From assembly GCA_958453935.1 (NCBI GenBank), contig CAUDZT010000078.1, positions 1 to 9,090 of the forward strand: a DNA stretch of 9,090 nucleotides. Direction: 5' to 3'. This stretch comes from an uncultured Collinsella sp. GTDB lineage: Bacteria; Actinomycetota; Coriobacteriia; Coriobacteriales; Coriobacteriaceae. Below, piece by piece: positions 5,811 to 9,090 of the stretch. The position numbers were made by a program, and so were the translations under genes. Each line of letters starts with the position of its first letter. Position 1 is the first letter of the stretch. The notes under the pieces were generated by a model. The model searched no databases, was not told the DNA's origin, and saw only the letters and a list, made by a program, of their open reading frames with translations.

Positions 5811-5859
5811 GCTAGGACTTTTACAATGTTGCCGAAAGACACGAAAGGTTCCATCCGTC

Positions 5860-6942
5860 ATGGATTTACTGATTGATATTCTGCTCGACGCCGGCAAGGA
5901 CACGCTGTCCCTGGTGCCGTTTTTGTTGGTGACGTATCTTGTCCTCGAGACGCTGGAGCATGTGGCGGGCGACCGCGTCAACGGCGTCATCAAACGCGCG
6001 GGCGCCGCCGGCCCCGTGGTTGGCTCGTTGCTGGGCATGGTGCCGCAGTGCGGCTTTTCGGCGATGGCGGCAACGCTGTACGCCGGTCGCGTCGTGACGC
6101 TGGGAACTCTGGTGGCGGTGTTTCTCTCGACCTCCGACGAGATGCTGCCGCTGCTACTTGCCGAGCAGGTTCCCGTGCAGACTATGGCGATGCTTCTGGC
6201 TTCGAAAGCAATGATTGCGCTGGTCACGGGCTTTATCGTGGATGCCGCCATTCGTGGCCTGCGTCGCAACGCCCGTGCGCATGCGGCGATTCGCCGTACC
6301 GTGTTGGGGACCGCTTCCAATTCGGCTCATGTGAACTGTGCGCATGACGACCATACCGGGGGTGACATCATCGACGAGGTTGCCGAGGCGGGCGTGAGCG
6401 CCGACCACATCTATGAGCTGTGTGAGCGCGACCATTGCGGTTGTGATGAAGACGAGGATGAGGACGAGCACGGCCACGACCACGGAAGCGAGCGCGAGCA
6501 TGAACACCATCATGACCACGGTCACTCCCACTCCCACGAGGGCGCGCCCCTCCTGGCAATCATCCGCAGCGCCATCTCGCATACCGTGCAGGTATCAGTA
6601 TTCATTTTCCTGGTGACGCTGATTCTGGTCGCCGTGCTCGAGACGTTCGGCGAATCGGCGATCGAGCAGTTCCTGCGCGGCAATGAGACGCTTGCGGTCC
6701 TGGGTTCGGCGCTTGTCGGGCTGATTCCCAATTGCTCTGCCAGCGTGGTCATCACGCAGCTGTACCTGGAGGGCGCGCTACAGCTGGCGCCGATGCTCGC
6801 CGGCACGCTCATTTCCGCCGGCGTGGGCTACCTGGTGCTGTTCCGCACCAACCGCAGCGCTCGAGAAAACGCCGTGTTCCTGGTCATGATGTACGTCATC
6901 GGCGCCGGCTGGGGACTCGTTCTCTCCGCCTTTGGTCTCTAA
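5860..6942 (+). CDS. ArsP_2-type membrane transporter (putative metal/metalloid exporter) with His-rich loop
   Basis: This is a 360-residue polytopic membrane protein. It resembles the ArsP_2 (putative heavy-metal exporter; also annotated as putative manganese transporter) family, seen in GMVPQCGFSAMAATLY (59-74) followed by GRVVTLGTLVAVFLSTSDEMLPLLL. The second half repeats the pattern as GLIPNCSASVVITQLYLEGA (287-306), so a PxC-containing segment occurs twice (Cys64, Cys292) and an internal duplication is likely. About four to five membrane spans lie on each side of a long hydrophilic loop (about 133-230). Residues 196-226 of that loop are almost entirely Asp, Glu, His and Gly, with HCGC at 192-195, so metal binding or sensing is likely. 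GAAAGG lies 11 bp before the ATG. It ends 19 bp from the convergent UPF0178 gene with no obvious hairpin between. Substrate is uncertain: Mn, Zn, Ni, Co or arsenicals are all possible. Confidence 0.82.
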   Translation: MDLLIDILLDAGKDTLSLVPFLLVTYLVLETLEHVAGDRVNGVIKRAGAAGPVVGSLLGMVPQCGFSAMAATLYAGRVVTLGTLVAVFLSTSDEMLPLLLAEQVPVQTMAMLLASKAMIALVTGFIVDAAIRGLRRNARAHAAIRRTVLGTASNSAHVNCAHDDHTGGDIIDEVAEAGVSADHIYELCERDHCGCDEDEDEDEHGHDHGSEREHEHHHDHGHSHSHEGAPLLAIIRSAISHTVQVSVFIFLVTLILVAVLETFGESAIEQFLRGNETLAVLGSALVGLIPNCSASVVITQLYLEGALQLAPMLAGTLISAGVGYLVLFRTNRSARENAVFLVMMYVIGAGWGLVLSAFGL

Positions 6943-6961
6943 GCTCAAAAATCTACCTTGG

Positions 6962-7444
6962 TTAGTGCAGCAACTCGGTGAGGTTGCGTTTAAAGCGGGC
7001 GCGGTCTTCGCTGGTAAATGCTGCCGGACCGCGAGTGCGTCCGCCGGCGCGGCGTACCTTCTTTTCCTCGTGGCGAATAAACAGCTGCATGTCGATAGTC
7101 GCCTTGTCGTACACGCGCCCGCGCACACCGATGGCGGCGGCATCGCGCCCGAGCACCATGCTCGCCAAGCCAATGTCCTGCGTCACGACCACGTCGCCCG
7201 CCTGCAGGCGTTCGACAATGGCAAAGTCGGCGCTGTCGGCGCCCACGCTCACGTCGAGCGTCGTGACCCAAAAGCCGCGTCGCGCGTGCTCGGCATCGCG
7301 CGGGTCGTCGCGGCGAATGTGTCGTTCCAGGTTTTGCGTGCTGTTGCCGGCGATAACAACGGCGACGCCCGCCCGCCGCGCGCAGTCAATCGACTCGCGC
7401 GTGACCGGGCAGGCGTCGGCATCAATAAAGAGCGTTCGCGGCAT
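6962..7444 (-). CDS. yaiI: UPF0178 (YaiI/YqxD, DUF188) family protein
   Basis: This 160-residue cytosolic protein matches the whole length of the UPF0178 family. The conserved points are FIDADACPV (6-14), GADSADFAIV (68-77), VVTQDIGLAS (86-95), GRVYDK (109-114) and the C-terminal RRAGGRTRGP (131-140) with FTSEDRARF. The family has a PIN/NYN-like fold. Its acidic residues (here Asp8, Asp10, Asp70, Asp73, Asp90) look like a metal-dependent nuclease site, but to my knowledge no activity is firmly established. The ATG directly follows the TAG of the HdeD-like gene (TAGATG) and has no good Shine-Dalgarno, so translation is probably coupled. Confidence 0.93.
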   Translation of the reverse strand: MPRTLFIDADACPVTRESIDCARRAGVAVVIAGNSTQNLERHIRRDDPRDAEHARRGFWVTTLDVSVGADSADFAIVERLQAGDVVVTQDIGLASMVLGRDAAAIGVRGRVYDKATIDMQLFIRHEEKKVRRAGGRTRGPAAFTSEDRARFKRNLTELLH

Positions 7445-8047
7445 CTAGTGCACCAGTTTGCCAAATTGAATCGCGCGAACAATGAGCGTTACGCCAAACA
7501 CCAGCAGCGCGGCGCCACTAAAGATGACAAGCATCTTGGCCGACCACAGCGGATAGATAAACACGAACATGCCGGCGATGATGGAGAGTGCACCGCTCAG
7601 GATGGCAAGGGCGCGGTTGGACGAAAGCTCGGACTCCAGAATGGACATGACACCTTCGACAATCCAGCCAAAGCCGGCCACGATAACCACCATCGTGGTG
7701 AGTGTCGCGGTCGAGAAGGCCTGGTTGCGCAGGATTATGACGCCGCCCAGGATAATGAGTAGGTTGGAGATGATGCTCGTCACGCGCCAGCCAGTGGGCA
7801 GCAGCGGCTCAAAAATGGCAGTGAACAGCCTGATGGCAGCGGTGATTACAAAGTAAAAACCCAGGACGGTCGTCAAAAAGACGAGGGACTTGGCGGGTGC
7901 AAAAAGCAGCGCGATGCCAGCAATGAGCGCCACGACGCCCGTGATGGCGTAGATCCAGCGCACGGCCTTGACGGCTTTGCCCGCCATACTTTTCTCGTCA
8001 AATCCAAACTGGCTCGATTTTTGGTCATCGTTCCTAAAGATACCCAT
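7445..8047 (-). CDS. HdeD/DUF308 family six-helix membrane protein
   Basis: This is a 200-residue membrane protein. After a hydrophilic 25-residue start come six hydrophobic segments at about 31-50, 54-78, 88-106, 112-136, 145-165 and 171-192. They are arranged as repeated helix pairs with short loops, the layout of the HdeD (DUF308) family. Short features such as FAPAKSLVFLTTVLGFYFVI and YPLWSAKMLVIFSG fit the family's P-x(n)-G helix repeats. E. coli HdeD is linked to acid resistance, but the role here is unknown. The start is well supported by AAAGGAGA 4-5 bp upstream. It is the first gene of a two-gene operon with the UPF0178 protein. No clear promoter was seen. Confidence 0.88.
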   Translation of the reverse strand: MGIFRNDDQKSSQFGFDEKSMAGKAVKAVRWIYAITGVVALIAGIALLFAPAKSLVFLTTVLGFYFVITAAIRLFTAIFEPLLPTGWRVTSIISNLLIILGGVIILRNQAFSTATLTTMVVIVAGFGWIVEGVMSILESELSSNRALAILSGALSIIAGMFVFIYPLWSAKMLVIFSGAALLVFGVTLIVRAIQFGKLVH

Positions 8048-8235
8048 AACGTCTCCTTTCCGTGCGGCGTAAGCCTTGATCGTTACAGCCAGTATCGCTT
8101 AAAGGCGCTGGCGTATGGGTCGGGGAGGGCGAAACGTAACCCAAAGGTCCCGAATTGTTTCCGTTGTTCCCCACGTCGCGGTTTTCTATTCAACAGGTGT
8201 AGAACATTGCAGCCCTGTTCGTTATTGCCTACGTT

Positions 8236-8254
8236 TTAGGTTAGATTTTCCTAA
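8236..8254 (+). promoter_or_regulatory. DtxR/IdeR-like iron box upstream of the nitroreductase gene
   Basis: TTAGGTTAGATTTTCCTAA agrees at 15 of 19 positions with the DtxR/IdeR consensus TWAGGTTAGSCTAACCTWA. The left half (TTAGGTTAG) and the right end (CCTAA) are intact, and the mismatches are central. The box ends 28 bp before the chosen ATG, where a repressor would cover the promoter or transcription start. Functional binding is inference. Confidence 0.45.
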
Positions 8255-8282
8255 GGACAATTGGCTTGTATTGGGGGTCCCT

Positions 8283-8954
8283 ATGAACGAAGCAGTTCCC
8301 GAGGCACCGTCGAGTGTCGAATCGATGGCAAAGCAAGGTTGCGAAAAGCTCGGTCTGGAAGCGTTTGATGCGCTGGTCCGTCGTGCCCGTACGTGCCGTC
8401 GCTTTGACGAGTCTATGCGCGTGCCGCGCGAGTTTTTGCTCGAGCTGGCGGAACTGGCGCACCTGGCTCCCTGCGGCGCCAATGCTCAGCGTCTGCGCTT
8501 TCACGTGGTGAGCGGTGCAGAGGACTGCGCGCGTGTATTTGACGAGCTTGCATGGGCCGGTGCGCTCAAGGATTGGCCGGGTCCCGATGAGGGCGAGCGC
8601 CCGACCGGCTACATCGCGATTCTTGCTGAGCGCGCCGTTCCGGGCAAGCCCGCCGCTCCCATTACCGATGTCGACACGGGCATTACCGCGCAGACGATGA
8701 TGCTCGCCGCCCGCAGCGCCACGCCCGAGGTGGCAGCCTGCATGTTCAAGGCCTTTACGCCCCACGCGATCGATGCCATGGGGCTCGATAACGACAAGTA
8801 TGAGCTCAAGCTGATCATGGCGTTTGGCATTCCGGCCGAGACACAGGTGATCGATGCGATCGATTCCAACCCCGACGGCTCCATCAATTATTGGCGCGAC
8901 GAGGCGCGGGTGCACCACGTACCCAAGCGTCCGCTTGCCGACGTGCTGCTGTAG
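8283..8954 (+). CDS. Nitroreductase-family FMN-dependent oxidoreductase
   Basis: This is a 223-residue cytosolic flavoprotein of the nitroreductase superfamily. RTCRRFDES (36-44) supplies the FMN-phosphate arginines. APCGANAQR (62-70) corresponds to the family's APSxxNxQ motif. DTGITAQTMMLAA (131-143) is the core helix, and MAFGIPAE (179-186) with the end KRPLADVLL (215-223) is the standard C-terminal pattern. It should use NAD(P)H and FMN to reduce an unknown substrate. The start at 8283 has GGGGG 5 bp upstream. The frame is open further upstream to 8115, but that part looks non-coding and contains the iron box. Residues 1-25 before the domain are poorly conserved in appearance. The gene is monocistronic as far as visible, with a hairpin following. 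Confidence 0.9.
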   Translation: MNEAVPEAPSSVESMAKQGCEKLGLEAFDALVRRARTCRRFDESMRVPREFLLELAELAHLAPCGANAQRLRFHVVSGAEDCARVFDELAWAGALKDWPGPDEGERPTGYIAILAERAVPGKPAAPITDVDTGITAQTMMLAARSATPEVAACMFKAFTPHAIDAMGLDNDKYELKLIMAFGIPAETQVIDAIDSNPDGSINYWRDEARVHHVPKRPLADVLL

Positions 8955-8989
8955 TTGTGCGTCGTTGCGGTGCAATCCGGCGGCAAAAT

Positions 8990-9020
8990 CACCACAAAGG
9001 CTCCTGTCCCCTTTGTGGTG
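8990..9020 (+). terminator. CACCACAAAGG hairpin after the nitroreductase gene
   Basis: CACCACAAAGG (8990-9000) pairs perfectly with CCTTTGTGGTG (9010-9020) around CTCCTGTCC. No T run follows. It sits 35 bp after the stop codon and 17 bp before the next start. I remember near-identical ACCACAAAGG...CCTGTCCCC...CCTTTGTGGT elements between genes in Collinsella and relatives, so it may be a dispersed repeat as well as a terminator; that memory is not verified. Confidence 0.55.
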
Positions 9021-9037
9021 GTACGAGGGGAGGGTGT

Positions 9038-9090
9038 GTGGCAGATCTGTATTTGGTGCGGCATGGGCAGACTGAGCTCAATGTGCAGAG
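9038..9090 (+). CDS. Histidine phosphatase / phosphoglycerate mutase-like protein, 5' end only
   Basis: Only the first 17 codons are in the window. The frame from GTG at 9038 reads M-A-D-L-Y-L-V-R-H-G-Q-T-E-L-N-V-Q. It contains the RHGQTE signature of the histidine phosphatase superfamily right at the N-terminus, where it belongs, with His9 as the phosphorylated residue. GGAGG lies 4 bp before the GTG, somewhat close. The specific substrate cannot be judged from this fragment. Confidence 0.8.
   Translation, partial: MADLYLVRHGQTELNVQ

Noticed and set aside
6932..7762. Plus-strand frame spanning the UPF0178 and HdeD-like genes
   Set aside because: It is antisense to two well-supported genes and low in hydrophobic structure, so it is a composition artefact.
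8115..8282. Extension of the nitroreductase to an upstream ATG at 8115
   Set aside because: The extension has no family resemblance and covers the iron-box-like site. The ATG at 8283 has its own G-rich ribosome site.

Overview
The window reads as chromosomal DNA from a high-GC gut actinobacterium of the Coriobacteriia, most likely Collinsella. This rests on the GC-rich coding style, the AAAGGA/AAGGAG ribosome sites, the gene families present, and intergenic elements I remember from that group. No database search was possible. Ten genes are supported, one of them cut by the right edge. I saw no rRNA, tRNA, CRISPR array or insertion sequence.

Region 1 (about 1-2835, minus strand) is a compact zinc/cadmium/lead-type resistance locus. 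Its order is an ArsR/SmtB repressor, then a free-standing 72-residue HMA metal-binding protein, then a P1B-type ATPase that has no HMA domain of its own and carries a lysine-rich N-terminus instead. The repressor promoter is a perfect-consensus TTGACA-N16-TATAAT. It is overlaid by two copies of a 23-bp operator arranged as a perfect inverted repeat. A third, slightly diverged operator lies in the 100-bp gap just before the ATPase gene, downstream of a GC-rich hairpin. The ATPase is therefore probably controlled separately from the two genes before it.

Region 2 (about 2836-4719) is a more AT-rich accessory island. It holds one minus-strand gene for a putative PD-(D/E)XK (DUF559/Vsr-like) nuclease. 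Three related copies of an intergenic motif surround it: two just beyond its 3' end, facing each other, and one about 130-170 bp before its start. This is the most likely place in the window for something undescribed.

Region 3 (4720-6942) has two divergent genes: a DEDDh 3'-5' exonuclease with an unrecognised N-terminal half (minus), and an ArsP_2-type membrane transporter with a His/Asp/Glu-rich cytosolic loop (plus). The shared promoter region carries four copies of a 9-bp half-site (GGNMAACTA), which suggests an operator for an unidentified regulator.

Region 4 (6962-8047, minus strand) is a two-gene operon of a HdeD/DUF308 membrane protein and a UPF0178 (YaiI/YqxD) protein, joined stop-to-start. 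Region 5 (about 8236-9090, plus strand) has a nitroreductase-family gene preceded by a DtxR/IdeR-like iron box. A hairpin and the first 17 codons of a histidine-phosphatase gene follow. Metal homeostasis is a theme in at least two of these regions, but nothing in the sequence shows that they are linked.
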